From contig JAQGAU010000353.1 in the NCBI GenBank assembly GCA_034698045.1, positions 1 through 30,369 of the forward strand: a DNA stretch of 30,369 nt, in the 5' to 3' direction. A program made the position numbers and the translations under genes. The notes beneath the pieces were generated by a model. The model made no database searches. It was not told the origin of the DNA and was given only the letters and a program-made list of their open reading frames with translations. Position 1 is the first letter of the stretch. The number at the start of each line of letters is the position of its first letter. This document shows positions 11,585 to 22,613 of this stretch, one piece after another. This DNA is from Paramacrobiotus richtersi (taxonomy: Eukaryota > Tardigrada > Eutardigrada > Parachela > Macrobiotidae).

Positions 11585-12945
11585 TAAGCACGTCCTTCTG
11601 ATTCCGTGGGATGTCGATATCATTTTGACTTGCGTTTTACATGCGTGCACGCAGTGTTGCTAATCCTAGCTTTTGCTACTATTTTCTCTTTGTTTAGGCA
11701 CTGGTCTTAGACTTTCGTCTGTATCAGTCAAAACAATCATTAACATCACGACCTGCCGCAAAATCGTACATGCTTCCGTTGGTTTTGTGGTATTCTTTCT
11801 TTGCACTTCAAATTATTAACGTTGGCTATGTTTTGTTAAATCGCTGAACAAGACAGTTCCGACTGAATATGAACGCCCTGATCAAGCCGAAACGAATAAA
11901 AAAGACATCGTTTCTTGAAGGATGTGGTATTACGATGTGACGGTCCCTGCTTTTTACAAGATAATTGTGCCCAGATAAAGTTTTGCATGGGACCGCAAAT
12001 ATGCAGAATTGCCGCGGCCGGCTTCTAAATTCGATATGAAGCCCGGATTTTTGTCAAAGATTTTATCCCCTTATACTGTATACCTGTCCCGCGACCTATT
12101 CACCCGCGTTACATCAGCGCAGCAGAATCGTCGCATGGCCAGTTCGGTCCGCGTGCGATTAAACAACAGTTGGTGGATTCGGTTCATTTTTTGTCGTTGG
12201 TTCTTCACTCACGGTATGTTTTACGTTAAGTCAGAATCCTACGTTAAGTCGCACTTCGAAACCGCTTTCTCGAGTTGCGTGGTAAAAAGAATTTACTTGT
12301 CTATTGTAAAAAGATATATGTCTATTGAACACGCACGGCGGTCTTTGTACGCAATTCTCCAAACCGAAGACTACAGTAACGGTTATCAATTGTTGAACAT
12401 ATTTGTTTTGCTTTATATGCATTGCTTGCTATGAAACATGTATGCCTCATAAAGACGAAAAGGTGCGCAATTGTGAACAGAACGAAAGGTCACACTGCAG
12501 TTTCGCCCAGCAACGTACGGAAGGTGGGACGAAACTAACTGACAATATCGGGCATGGCAAAGTGGGGCGAAATTAACTTGCTGGATGGAAATCACCCAAT
12601 TAGGCTCATGTACGTTGTTACACACACTATACTCGTATATCCATGCTGTCGTTCGTTGATTTGATACGGCCGCATAAACAAACCATGTCCGAGAATGTGA
12701 TTATTATCCGAAAGTTCCACCAGCAGAAATGCGCGTTTTACACAACCCACTAGTCCCGACAACTTAAACGAAATCTCGTAAACATTATTTGTTATATCTT
12801 AGCTACAACAAACCACGAAGATGAGAGCAAAGAATAATTTTATGCGAAACATTGATATCGCATTGCAGCCATTATGCTCTAGTTCGAATACCAAGTTCGA
12901 AATTATAACAACAATTCACTTGGAAGCCGGAAAAGACCTCATGGC
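11585..12945. other. Intergenic: F1 3' region and left edge of unit 2
   Basis: A polyadenylation-type AATAAA lies at 11895-11900, in sequence shared with the F2 tail. The block 11990-12200 is the copy of 7440-7640. A plus-strand open frame of 141 codons covers 12009-12434 but starts at TTG, shows no domain, and overlaps the duplicated non-coding block, so I do not call it a gene. Confidence 0.5.
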
Positions 12946-15863
12946 TCATGGTCGAAACATAATGGTAGGAATCTGTCCACTCGATGTCAGGCTGCGAATA
13001 GAGTGCTGTTCGTTTGCCGGACCCGGTATGAAGGTGAAACGATAAGGGACAGAATTCCCATTGTCCAGGATGACCTTCGCGCTAGCCTCTTCCTTTCCGT
13101 TCACCCCGAAGTCGGTATCTTTCCCCTAAATACACACCAGTTAATCCTATACTGTTTTTAGCTGTTCATGGAATTCCAGCTTATCTCTCTAAGGACAACA
13201 TGACACTGGCAGGAATACATCATATCCGAGAATACTAGGTAGCAGTGAAGTTAAGGACATCCCGATATGTAACTTTAACATTTCTTGGCTTACCTCTGCG
13301 TCAGTTATTTCGGGGCTGATAGTAAAAGATGTTGTCATTTACTATTTTCAATCGATTGTACTATAGACCACTGTGACCAATTAAATGCCGTTTTAAGTAC
13401 ATTCTTCGCATATCGAAATGCGGTATTCTGGCTCGTTTACCTGCAGACAACTGCCGTGAATTTAGAAGCCATGAACTAATGTTCGGTAACAAATGACAGA
13501 TAGCTAATTCCAGTAACCACTTGCATCTGGAAACTGGAAAGCGATCAGTATTCCTGATCATCCATTCTTTCTATACTTATATCAGACATTTCGTGTCATT
13601 CTCAGGGTATCGTGCACTCTTATATCCTGCAATTAACACTTACAATCATACCACACTGGATAGTGCACAGTGTCGATCGTGGGATCAAGAGCTTTTCGTC
13701 AAACTCGTAGGAAAAGATACAAGCCGGTCCGGTAAGGAACTTGGTCAATGGCGTAGCCGGCATGACGTAGGACACCTCGTAGCGCAGCGTTTTGTTGGTG
13801 CCCGTAAAAACTTTGAAGTTTACTTGGTGCTCCTCTTTCCCACAAGTATAGATTCCGCATCCGGTCAGTGTAATATCCCGGTCCACAGTAAAACTGATAT
13901 ACACATACGAGAATAAGACACAGGAAAACGCTGTGTGATTTGAGAATTGGACACTCACCTAACAGAATCCACTACCTCTCCGTCGTACACGTAGTCACGT
14001 TTACCGTGAGTCGCGGGAAATGTTTCCACCTGCAAGAAGACTGGTCTAACTTAATGCGCACTTCTGAAGTTTTTATGTTGTGAAGTTGTCTTGAACGGTA
14101 CACTCCAGCTTATGTTCAGCGTCGGCGCAATCGTCGCAAACCAGATTAAGTACAATGATTTTATCCTCGGGTAAAGGAAACAAAAAATATGATGTATACG
14201 AGTTAAGTATCATTGCAAAGACACCGAGAATCAGACACGGCGAATGTCGTCTTTACAGAGCGCTCATCGCAGGCATCTCGGGACAGTTACCTGGAAAGTA
14301 CCGCTGGCCACTATAATCCGCGGTTCCGTGACGAATTTAATTGGCGGCTTCTTGTCAGTCACCATGTACAGCAGAATGGATGACACCTCCTCTGGCAGCA
14401 GAATACCGCTCTGTGAAGCGTGTTTATATCGATTACGTAGAAACAAAATGTTTCAATTTTTTCTTAAATGTCGGACCGACCAAATTATCTTGAAAGTGAA
14501 CGTAACAGTAAACACTAACTTCGAGCATCCGTAGCTGAATTTGGTCTTTGGAGCACGCGAATCTTAATATTTTTATCATGAAACAATAGTAATATTAATA
14601 TTCGACTGAGATATATCAGATTCACGGTTTTCTTTGACATCAGTTCAAACCTGAGCTGGCCCCTCTCCGAACTCTTTGGCGCTCATCAAGGTAAAGCGGA
14701 CCTGATAAAGCGCTTCTCCAAGCGCGGCACGCCTTTGAAGCTGGAAAAAACAGCGTGTAATGGCCCTGTCCGCCCACCTGCAATCAACGATGCGAGCTTC
14801 ACTGTGACGAACGCAGCATTATGCCCACATATTGGGAAAGAAAACACGCGGAAAGAATCAACGAAACCCACTTCAGCGCTGCTTCATACAGAGCATACTC
14901 GTCCACGTGCAGACTGTTTCGCTTTAGAATCTCCACCAGCAGATTGTGGTTGATCTCCAAGAATTTGGCCGAGCGAAAAATGTCAACAGTAGACTTGTCA
15001 ACGTAGTTCCAGCACTTGTCTGCTGTGACATTGTTGGAAATTCCCGGCTGAAAACGCCAGAATGTTGACAGATTTCACACGAACCATACTGTCTCGACAG
15101 ATCCTGAGGGGTCTCTGTTAATGCTGAACTGGTGGAGCACAAGAAAAATTACATAAAATTTACCGGGAAGAGTTGCGCAGCCTCTAACCAAACCAGGCAG
15201 TTGGTGGCGTTCATGTGTGATCCAATCCAACGTTCACAACTAGTAAAAGCCACGTGCACCTTGTACTTTTCGGCGGCATGGAGAATATGGAAGACGTTAT
15301 GGATTGTCAGTAGAGGAGTATGATCAAATCCGTAGATCAATCTGCAAATTAACAGGTAACCAAATATGAGTGCTTTTAGTTTTTACCAATCAAGAAACGC
15401 ACTGCACACACAGTTTCAAATATGTAATCAGCATACCTGAGCAACACCTCGACAATACCCTTGTCTTCATCCACATAACAAACATGCATGGCATCCGCCG
15501 ATTTTTGATTCCCAAGAAACATCTGTTCGAATACTGGGCTTTTGGTGGCCAGGATGAATCTGCGACACAAAATGCCATCGATATTTTCTGCATCACTTTC
15601 GTAGGTAGTACGCTGCAACGGGCTCCGTTGAACAGAGTATTTCGGTTCTAAAGACGCAGAATTCAGTCTTACTTGTGGGCCTTGATCTGCGCAGCAGCTG
15701 TAACTCCGCAATGCAGCACCACGTCGCTGAGATGATGGTTCTCAAAAAGAAACCTGCCAGCCTCACCGAAGTTGCCAGAATTCTGCTGCCATCCCCACAC
15801 GGAATCCTGAGCAGACGAATTGGCTGCTGCAGTTGATTTACTGGTAGACGGGCTCGATGCCAT
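12946..15863 (-). CDS. BTB-BACK-PHR protein, copy C (intact, 9 exons, 471 aa)
   Basis: Exons: 15863-15673, 15559-15437, 15341-15164, 15047-14872, 14777-14651, 14410-14291, 14029-13959, 13893-13644, 13125-12946; 1416 nt with consistent phases, all GT-AG, stop TGA. BTB is at about aa 25-125 (HHLSDVVLHC, KSPVFEQMFLGNQ, LLRLIYGFDHTPLL), BACK at about 130-260 (CLVWLEAAQLF, CWNYVDKSTVDIF, LHVDEYALYEAALKWADRA), a linker with VTDKKPPIKFVTEPRI, and PHR at about 325-471 (FTVDRDITLTGCGIYTCG, LIPRSTLCTIQCG, PYRFTFIPGPANEQHS, GQIPTIMFRP). Exon sizes match copy A except for whole-codon differences. The donor after exon 4 is GTGGGT in A, B and C. The predicted role is a Cullin-3 adaptor, from family knowledge. 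Only 677 bases separate it from the divergent F2 start. Confidence 0.9.
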
Positions 15864-16540
15864 GATGTTAGCAAAGAGAGGATTCAGGATGATGTAAACT
15901 GTAAATCAGATACAAGTTCATACAACAAATAACTGCGCAATCGCGGACGTGGTTCTAAATAAACCTATTTTCTCCCATATGCACAACCGAAAAGTGCAGC
16001 ACACCTGTTTCAGTCGTGGTACTAGTATAAACCGTGCCTCTGGGGCGGGAGGACTAGGCCGCAAAGATGCATAGCCATTGGCCCATTGGGAAGTAGCACT
16101 GATTCACAGTCTCACGGACATTTTGCCAGACACGAAGGGTCACTTTCATGACTGAAAAGCAACTGACTTTTTGTTTCACTGGTCTCACTAAAAAACGTAA
16201 AAAACGAAAAGCTTCCCCAACTTGGCAGTAGCTGTACATGTTGACAACACGGAACGCATTTGGTGGCGGTTACATACGTGCGCAAAGATACGCCACGTTT
16301 GGTTCCGCTTACGCAAAAATTGTGTTATGAGTCACTTCACCATTTTCCTTCTGTGCATGCGCATGAGTTGCTAGCGCTTCTTTGACATTATGCGCATTTA
16401 ATCGAAATTAAGTCACTTGCAAACCCTCGTCGAGTCGTCCTGTTTCGTTACCTTTGGAATTTCCTGCAGATTACCGAAATACTCACAATTGTCAGATACC
16501 AGCCGTGGTCAATGCTGTTTTCTGAAAGCGTGCAGGTTTC
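15864..16540. promoter_or_regulatory. Shared divergent promoter region of copy C and F2
   Basis: Gene-free stretch between two ATGs facing away from each other. It holds the conserved BTB element at 16029-16063 and, toward F2, the block shared with F1 (around 16385-16480). Co-regulation of the pair is possible but not shown. Confidence 0.45.
16029..16063 (-). promoter_or_regulatory. Conserved GC-box element upstream of BTB copy C
   Basis: ACCGTGCCTCTGGGGCGGGA matches the elements before A and B. The CCGGAA half is altered here to GGCCGCAA. It lies about 170 bases before the copy C ATG, the same spacing as in A and B. Confidence 0.45.
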
Positions 16541-18732
16541 ATGGCTCTCCGCGAACGGTTCCAGGAAAGGCTGCACTTATACGCAGAACTAGGATACTTT
16601 CAGCAAAAGCAGCCTGAAAATGGTCGGGAAGACCAGAAACGAAGCGGATTGCCTCCGAACCGTAAGAACTTCTTTACTCGTAAAATACAATTTGATATCA
16701 ATCATTCGAATTTCAGTCCCGCAATTCCCTGTCGATAAGCTACAGTAAACAAACAGACAGTAAAGAATGAGAGAAGTTGTGCCCAGCTTGGGCAGCGCAT
16801 TTGCTTGTGGCTTTCTCTTGCAAATCAAAAATAAAGGTTTAATAATTATCGATTGTCATTTATCAAGGATTAGTTGTATTTACTGTTGTAAATTCTCACA
16901 AAGTGCAGTCGGTTACTGATTTGCGATTTTTCAATTTTGTTTATTTAGGAAACGCTTGGAATATTGTCCATATTCGGGAAGATGACGGGCAGTTCAGATG
17001 CGCACGAGTTGTGGATTGCGGAATTCGGGGCCTCGTTGTAGATGATGGTGGTGATGAAAAGCCGCAGATGGTACCATATCGGAAGATGTATCGTTCGAGA
17101 CATCCGAATTTCTACTACGAGGAGCCCTATAACTTCTACGATCAACGCCACATGTACATCTTTGAGTGGGGAGAAGCTGGGGATCTGCTGGTGGAAGTTC
17201 AGCTGAACTCCCAAGAACCGTGGACATGGCATCCCGGGACTGTCTGGACGTGCCATCGGTACCCCTTCGTGCCCCACCACGGACCGTTTGGACTGGTTAC
17301 TGTGGATCTGCCAACCGGACAGTTCAAAGGAATTCTTCCAGGACATCGAATTCGCCAGCGAACTGTCTATTATGGGCGTGTCATAGCTGGCCAGTATACC
17401 AAGGAACAAGTTATCCTCCCAGGAGAATGTTGCAGTGGCGCTTGTGACTCGCTTGCGGATGAGGAGCGTTTGATCGAGAATTTCAATCGGAATTGCGGTG
17501 GAATGGATCGCCGACAGATGGCAACGCATATCACCGGCAATGTACTGCATTGTCTAGGGGAGTCCCAAGAGCGACGCTTCTACGAACCTCCTGGGTTACC
17601 TCCCGTCGTCTGCCACACACCGAAAGACTTTAGCTACGTAAGCGCAGTACGTAATGCTCTTCGCAATCTTTGGGCGGATGATTTATTTCTAAAAACAACA
17701 ACTGCATCAAGTGGATCTGCTTATTTTTGCAGTGTGGTTTGCGGCTGAATGATTTATTTGAGGATCCAAGTAAAAGCTCCCTGGGACACGATTCTGGTAT
17801 CTTCCTTCGTTTTCCTGTCAACATTCTGAACGAAATTCTACAGCAGGCGGACACTGTCCAGCAGAATATCAACCGTCGGGTGTGCGCGGTCTGGGATTTC
17901 ATCACGAAAAATTTCGATCAGCGCATGCTGCACTTACGCTATCGATACTCGAAGCGCTGCTGTGCCGAATATCCGCGCGAACAGTATCTGAATACTGCGT
18001 GTATGTTTCGCTGCTGGACTGAACGGGTCAGAGTGCTCGTTATTACTGGTTGGGACGGCGTGGGATCCACCCAATATGCCGACGAACTGTCCTGCACAAG
18101 CCAATTGATAAATCATCTCAGGCGTGAGCGAGGCCGAGATCCTTTGGATAAAGTCATATTGTCTAAAATGACGTGGATCATTAGCGTATCTGAAATTTCT
18201 TGCTGGATGAAAGAACTCCATACCGAACTGCTGTCTTTCTCGCCAGTGTGCAAGGAACTGATATTTAGAGATGTGAAACTGGTATTGGCGTATGAGAATG
18301 ACTCCCTGTTTTTCCCATTTTTGGCCGAGACCATATATAGTCGGAAAGGCGATGATCAGGAGATGACGGTGTATGATTTGTGGACGAAACTGGAGAACAT
18401 TCTTCCATTTGTGGACAACGGAGATTTACAGCGTGTGTCGGACTGGATATACACCGCTTGTGATGCAAACAGCTGTGGCACTATCTGCGGCATTTCGAGT
18501 GTAAGTTTTCTAATCGTATGGCCAGGGAAAGTACCAGCTGTTAACTCTAAGTTTGCTGCAGGTCGTGTTTGAAATGCAGCATTCTGATCCGCGAGGCAAT
18601 GCACCTTACGCAGACGAGTGGCTGGGTAAGAATGTCCGTCATGTGAATCCGATGAAGTTGAACAAATTGGCTCAGCACGCTTTGTTAGCGTTGCTGCGTA
18701 GAGATATTATGCGGAATGGAGCAATGCAATGA
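16541..18732 (+). CDS. F-box-like protein F2 (4 exons, 582 aa; shorter C-terminus than F1)
   Basis: Exons: 16541-16661, 16949-17637, 17733-18500, 18562-18732; 1749 nt, phases as in F1. Same architecture: twin segments with ARVVDCGIRGLVVDDGG and HPGTVWTC...GPFGLVTVDLPTG, then an F-box-like region at about aa 295-328 (FPVNILNEILQQADTVQQNI, RRVCAVWDFITK), then a long C-terminal region. The stop TGA at 18730-18732 falls where F1 continues (F1 CAA CGG, F2 CAA TGA). The following 15 codons stay in frame and end in the same SIEISF-type tail and TGA (18778-18780). So F2 is either recently truncated or read through. Likely SCF adaptor, by family. Confidence 0.82.
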
Positions 18733-19846
18733 GAAGGGATAGGTCAGGAAGCGAAGCTGTCTATTGAAATTTCATTCTGATTCCGTGGGATATCGATACC
18801 ATTCTACTTTTCTTTTGATGCGTCTGCGCGAAGGGGTGATAATACGTTTTCTCGATGCCTGTGCATTAGCCTAAGCTTTTGAACTGCCGTTTACATCTAT
18901 GTATAATAATCAGCCGAAACACATACATACCGTATCATTGGGTGTCAGCGATATCGTAGGGATGTTGTCTCCCGTAGACCCTGCTAAATGCTGCTCTGCC
19001 GTTGGTTTTCTTTAGTTGCACTAAAACTTATTGACGTTGGTGTGCTGTTTAAAGCACACCTTTTATTAAAGGCACAGGCTTTTATTAAATTGCTGAACAA
19101 GACAGTGTCGATTGTATGGAAATGCATTGACCAAGCCGAGACCAATAGAAAAAACACCGTTTCTTGAATTATGTGGTACATTACATATTACAGTGTGCGG
19201 ACTCTGGTCTTCCCTGTCATACAGGCATACATATGGTTGCATATGGTTTTCCCCTCCTTATAATTTCCAAGACTGTCAGTCTGGGTATATAAAAGCCATT
19301 CTTATTACGGCACGTAAGTCGCCCATATTCGTATCAGACAGCTGCATTAGTTGTACATAACCCTGATCCTTCGCACCTCGCTTAAATGTTTCGCGATATC
19401 TCGCTGAGTATCGACAGATTTCCCGATGCGCAAAACAGCCGTGAAACTCTACGTAATCCGGCTAACTGGTTAAGTTACCTGAGGTAACTAAACTAAAGTT
19501 AGGGTAGGTAACTTACCTGAGGGAAAGGTTACGAACTACTTTGCATTCATGCCAGGCACCTGTCACGCTGTCGCGACGACGGATGGAATGCCATTTTCGT
19601 TTCGCTCAACATTGTCGTTAGAATTCTGTTGTTTTTTTTACGTTCACGTCTGTCAGTCAACGTTTGCACGAGCGCCCTTCCTCGTATAACGACACAACGA
19701 TTCCGAGCCTAGTAGCAGCAGAAAAGTAATCTTGGGAACAAAACTGAAAATAACTAGGAAGAGCCCGCAAAATATTACTAGATCGATTATTGCTCATCGA
19801 CAGCGCGAAGTTCAAACCCTTGTCAGAGATAACTACGTCGACGGGT
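18733..19846. other. Convergent intergenic region F2 / G1
   Basis: The first 450 bases are the duplicated tail also found after F1. After about 19190 the sequence is unique. No exon is seen. Short palindromes at 19473-19518 are listed separately. Confidence 0.5.
19473..19518. repeat. Cluster of AGGTAA/TTACCT inverted repeats
   Basis: AGTTACCT-G-AGGTAACT (19473-19489) is followed by AGGTAA-C-TTACCT (19506-19518), with a further TTAGGG between. Two near-perfect palindromes with the same core within 46 bases could be a protein-binding site. No known factor is assigned. Confidence 0.35.
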
Positions 19847-21660
19847 TCAGGCTGCCAAATTCCATTTGGTGAGGAGTTCCTGTATCTGTCCCGTGGCCAT
19901 GAGCTTCGTCACGGCAATGGACAGCGGCCTCCGCAGAGGAGAGGCTACGAGCAACCGTATAGTGAGCCATAATACTGTCACTGCCGGCAACCGGTATACT
20001 GACCGATCTGCACTCCCAGTGCGCAGTAGAAAGTGTGCAGCGACGGCCGGTTGATAACCAACTGCCCGTTGGAGGCGTTGATGGCCACAAAAATACCATT
20101 GTCCCCGGTGACGTAGGCCCAACCCCCTTGCTTCACCAGCGCATATCCCGCAGTATCGTCGGCCACGAGTGAGGTCGGCAGGTTGGCTTGCACGCTGGTC
20201 CAGATCTGTACTGCGTGTGCTTCTTTGGAACCCTACAGTCACCATTAAGGCCAGACTCCGGTCAAATCGGAGGTTTTGCGCAACAGAGTGCCACTACACG
20301 GATGTATGCAGTAGAAATCACTCATATAATGCGTTGTAAAGTGAAAAACGGATCTCCATTGTACCTTTTCAGCCGGAACGTATGGCTGTGAAATTTTAAA
20401 ATGAATTTAAAAATTTTTAGAAATTTATTTTAAAATTTCACATTCGTTCGTTCCGGCTGAAACTGGGTCAGAATGATCAGCGCATTTACGCGCATTTATT
20501 GATATATCGTCATATGGTCCAAACAGATCGGATGGAAACATGGATTGTCAAAGCGGCATCTGTGTTTAAACTTTTTTACCGTATTGCAAAACAACCGCTC
20601 ACTGCGCGCACAAACGGACAAAACACAAAAGGACAATGGAGGTCCATCTTTTCACTTTCGAAACCATTGTATGGGTGTAGTCTGTTGTCTACATCCATGC
20701 AATGGTAACATTAACCGCAAACCCATCGGTTTAACCGGAAATTCCCCTTAACCAATATAATCTATATTTTTATCGCGGTATTTTATTGCAGGATTCAAAT
20801 ACGAAACTTTTCTTGTTCATGGCTATGGCCCTATGTGGGCACCAAGTTGAGATGTGTCGCAGAATTGCCTGGTGCATTTTATATTGCCAATAAAATCATT
20901 CCTTACATTATTCCCCAATAAAACTAATGATTATAATATATGGCCAAGCACGCCGCAACACAGGACAAGAACCAACTGCCGCTTACCCTGAGGTATGTGA
21001 AATCGGCAGAACTGCCTTTCACGGCATACTTGATGTCAGTAAGCGACGCATTAGGCTGGCTGACGACTACCAGATGATACGGCATAAACGGGACAGTGTA
21101 GTCGATGGCCATTGCTCTTTGTGACGTAATTGTGAGCTGGGCGATAACAATGTCGGTTTCCTGTAGTAAATGACCAGATGTCCTGTACCAGAAAAGCAGA
21201 AACCGACCGGCTTCGGTCAGCCTTAGCAAAGAAATGAAGAATTTCCTTACCTTGCGAACCAGTCCTCCGATCAACCCACTCCACACTCCGTTAGCGTCCT
21301 GGCCTCCGAACACGCCGTCCGCTTGGAGGGACAGTGTGAAGTCAAAAGGTGTCGTCGCTTTCAACGCGTTCAGCAGATCCCAGGTGAAACCGGTATAGCT
21401 TCCGTCGGGATTCACATTCAGGAAGTTGGAGTTTTTTGACTGCAGTGCAAGGATTTCTACGTGACGTGTGATTACAGCTCGCATTAACGGAGAGTAACTA
21501 AATTTTAATAACTTACGACGAGACCGAGAACGCGGTATTTTGCGCAGCCGAGACTGGTTGCTGTTACTGCGCAGGAGTTTGTTTCATAATATTGGCAGGA
21601 TATACTGCCCACAAGCGCAAGAAATACCGCAGGGCCTAACATTACGATCTCTACCTTCAT
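19847..21660 (-). CDS. Secreted, channel-less ionotropic glutamate receptor ligand-binding protein G1 (5 exons, 277 aa)
   Basis: Exons: 21660-21517, 21439-21251, 21160-20987, 20232-20004, 19944-19847; 834 nt, consistent phases, stop TGA. A signal peptide is visible (charged MKVE, then a hydrophobic run to about residue 23, SISC). Lobe S1: YRVLGLV, GSYTGFTWDLLNALK, FGGQDANGVWSGLIGGLV, LTITSQRAMAIDYTVPFM; the Arg in TITSQR fits the residue that holds the amino-acid carboxylate in this family. Only a few residues after PFM the chain enters lobe S2: IKYAVKGSSADFTYL, TAGYALVKQGGWAYV and the end motif SPLRRPLSIAV...LLTKWN. The M1, pore and M2-M3 helices that normally lie between S1 and S2 are absent, and the S2-M4 end is a short tail. 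The product should be a soluble secreted binding domain. The usual acidic S2 ligand residue (in YAFLLES of GluA2) is not matched (WAYVTGD), so the ligand may differ. Confidence 0.82.
20367..20462. repeat. Imperfect inverted repeat (foldback/MITE-like) in G1 intron 4
   Basis: The arms begin and end with TTTCAGCCGGAACG and its complement CGTTCCGGCTGAAA. Inside both arms share GTGAAATTTTAAAAT, meeting in an AT-rich centre. It lies within the 754-base intron 4 of G1, much the longest intron of that gene. No coding capacity and no certain target-site duplication were seen. A small non-autonomous transposon is the likeliest reading. Confidence 0.6.
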
Positions 21661-22053
21661 TCTTCTACAGCCGGTAAAGACAATGAACAAACGTAGACTG
21701 TAGTATCCTCAGAATATCGAAAAATCAGCCCTTGTTATACTCTGTCGTGGCAGACACTCTCTCGGAAACGCGGCATTCTCTTTCAAAGATTTCTACAGAT
21801 AAACCGGTTCTTGTCAAATCTTTCAACACTGTCCCTCCCTAAACCGGTGTTTTTTAGCCGTTTTCGATGCTAAGTTCAGCAAGTGCAATTTCTCAAAACA
21901 TGCAATGTGGAAAAGCATGGTGTCTTCTAGCCGTAGGCCGTTTTAGCAGAACTGATTTTCTTCGCCGTATCTTCGTATATGAGCCTATGGCCGCACTTAA
22001 AGTGTGCCGGTCCGCAGCTGCCGTATTCCCATCGTGAACAGAAAACGAGAGAC
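21661..22053. promoter_or_regulatory. Divergent intergenic region between G1 and G2
   Basis: 393 bases between the ATGs of two oppositely oriented ligand-binding-domain genes. It must hold the G1 promoter and the old G2 promoter. I see no motif I can name. Confidence 0.3.
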
Positions 22054-22613
22054 ATGACGGAAACGCTGCTGCTGACTTTCTCCGTGATTTGCACCTTCGC
22101 GTGCAAATCATCGCGTCATCGGTTACACGGTAGGTTGTGAAATCAGGAGCTTACTGGGCAGTAAATTAATCATTACTTCTTTCAGTCCGACACGTCCAAT
22201 TTCCTTTAGACCGGCCAAGACCGTACAAGGGATTCATCTGGGATTTGATGAATGCGCTAAAAGACAGTGCCGGCTTCAACTTCGCACAAGCGATCCCAAC
22301 TGACGACATCTATGGAGCCGAGCAAGAGAATCACACTTGGAATGGAATGGTCGGGAAGCTGCTCGGAAACGTCAGTACTGTAGCTACGTATAGCCCGGCA
22401 CACGGGCGTTTAAGAAGCTTCTAGCTGCTGAAATGATAGGAGGTGGACACCATCGCCGGCGACTTGACCATTTCACCGGAAAGAGAAATGGTCAGGGACT
22501 TCACCATGCCCTTTATGTAATACCATGTGGTGCGAGTGACGTAACCGAACGTGTCGCTGGAGGGCATCAGATACGCCGTTGTGAAGGTTGGCGCGGATTA
22601 TACATATCTGCAA
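22054..22613 (+). pseudogene. Ligand-binding-domain gene G2, truncated with two in-frame stops
   Basis: Exons: 22054-22129, 22186-22370, 22440-22613, in the same order and phases as the first three G1 exons; the third is 174 nt in both. It begins with a signal-peptide-like MTETLLLTFSVICTFACKS and keeps YKGFIWDLMNALK, NHTWNGMVGKLL and LTISPEREMVRDFTMPFM with the conserved Arg. TAA codons at 22518-22520 (right after PFM) and 22542-22544 interrupt it, and no match to G1 exons 4-5 follows. Like G1 it passes from PFM directly to the S2 start (GIRYAV, GADYTYL) with no channel segment, so the pore was already lost in the common ancestor of the two. Confidence 0.75.

Larger units (their letters stand above)
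7440..11950. repeat. Segmental duplication unit 1 (BTB-PHR relic + F1)
   Basis: Pairs with about 11990-19190. Matching landmarks in the same order: a left-edge block (7440-7640 / 11990-12200); the last BTB-PHR exon (7912-8096 / 12946-13125); intron 8 sequence (8230-8480 / 13240-13470, e.g. CTGGCTCGTTTAC and CCGTGAATTTAGAAG); the F-box upstream region (9170-9250 / 16385-16480, e.g. TTGCAAACCCTCGTC); the F-box gene; and a 3' tail (11595-11950 / 18775-19180, e.g. GCTGAACAAGACAGT). Unit 1 has lost most of the BTB gene, which explains its shorter length. Edges are approximate. Confidence 0.7.
11990..19190. repeat. Segmental duplication unit 2 (BTB copy C + F2)
   Basis: The longer partner of 7440-11950, with the BTB gene complete. 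Order is left-edge block, BTB gene on minus, shared upstream region, F-box gene on plus, 3' tail. Divergence is clear in non-coding parts, so the duplication is not very recent. Confidence 0.7.

Noticed and set aside
12009..12434. 141-codon plus-strand open frame
   Set aside because: Begins with TTG, overlaps a duplicated non-coding block and has no recognisable domain.
22518..22544. Recoding (TAA read as an amino acid) in G2
   Set aside because: No other gene in the window uses TAA inside its frame, and G2 also lacks its last two exons. Pseudogene decay is simpler.
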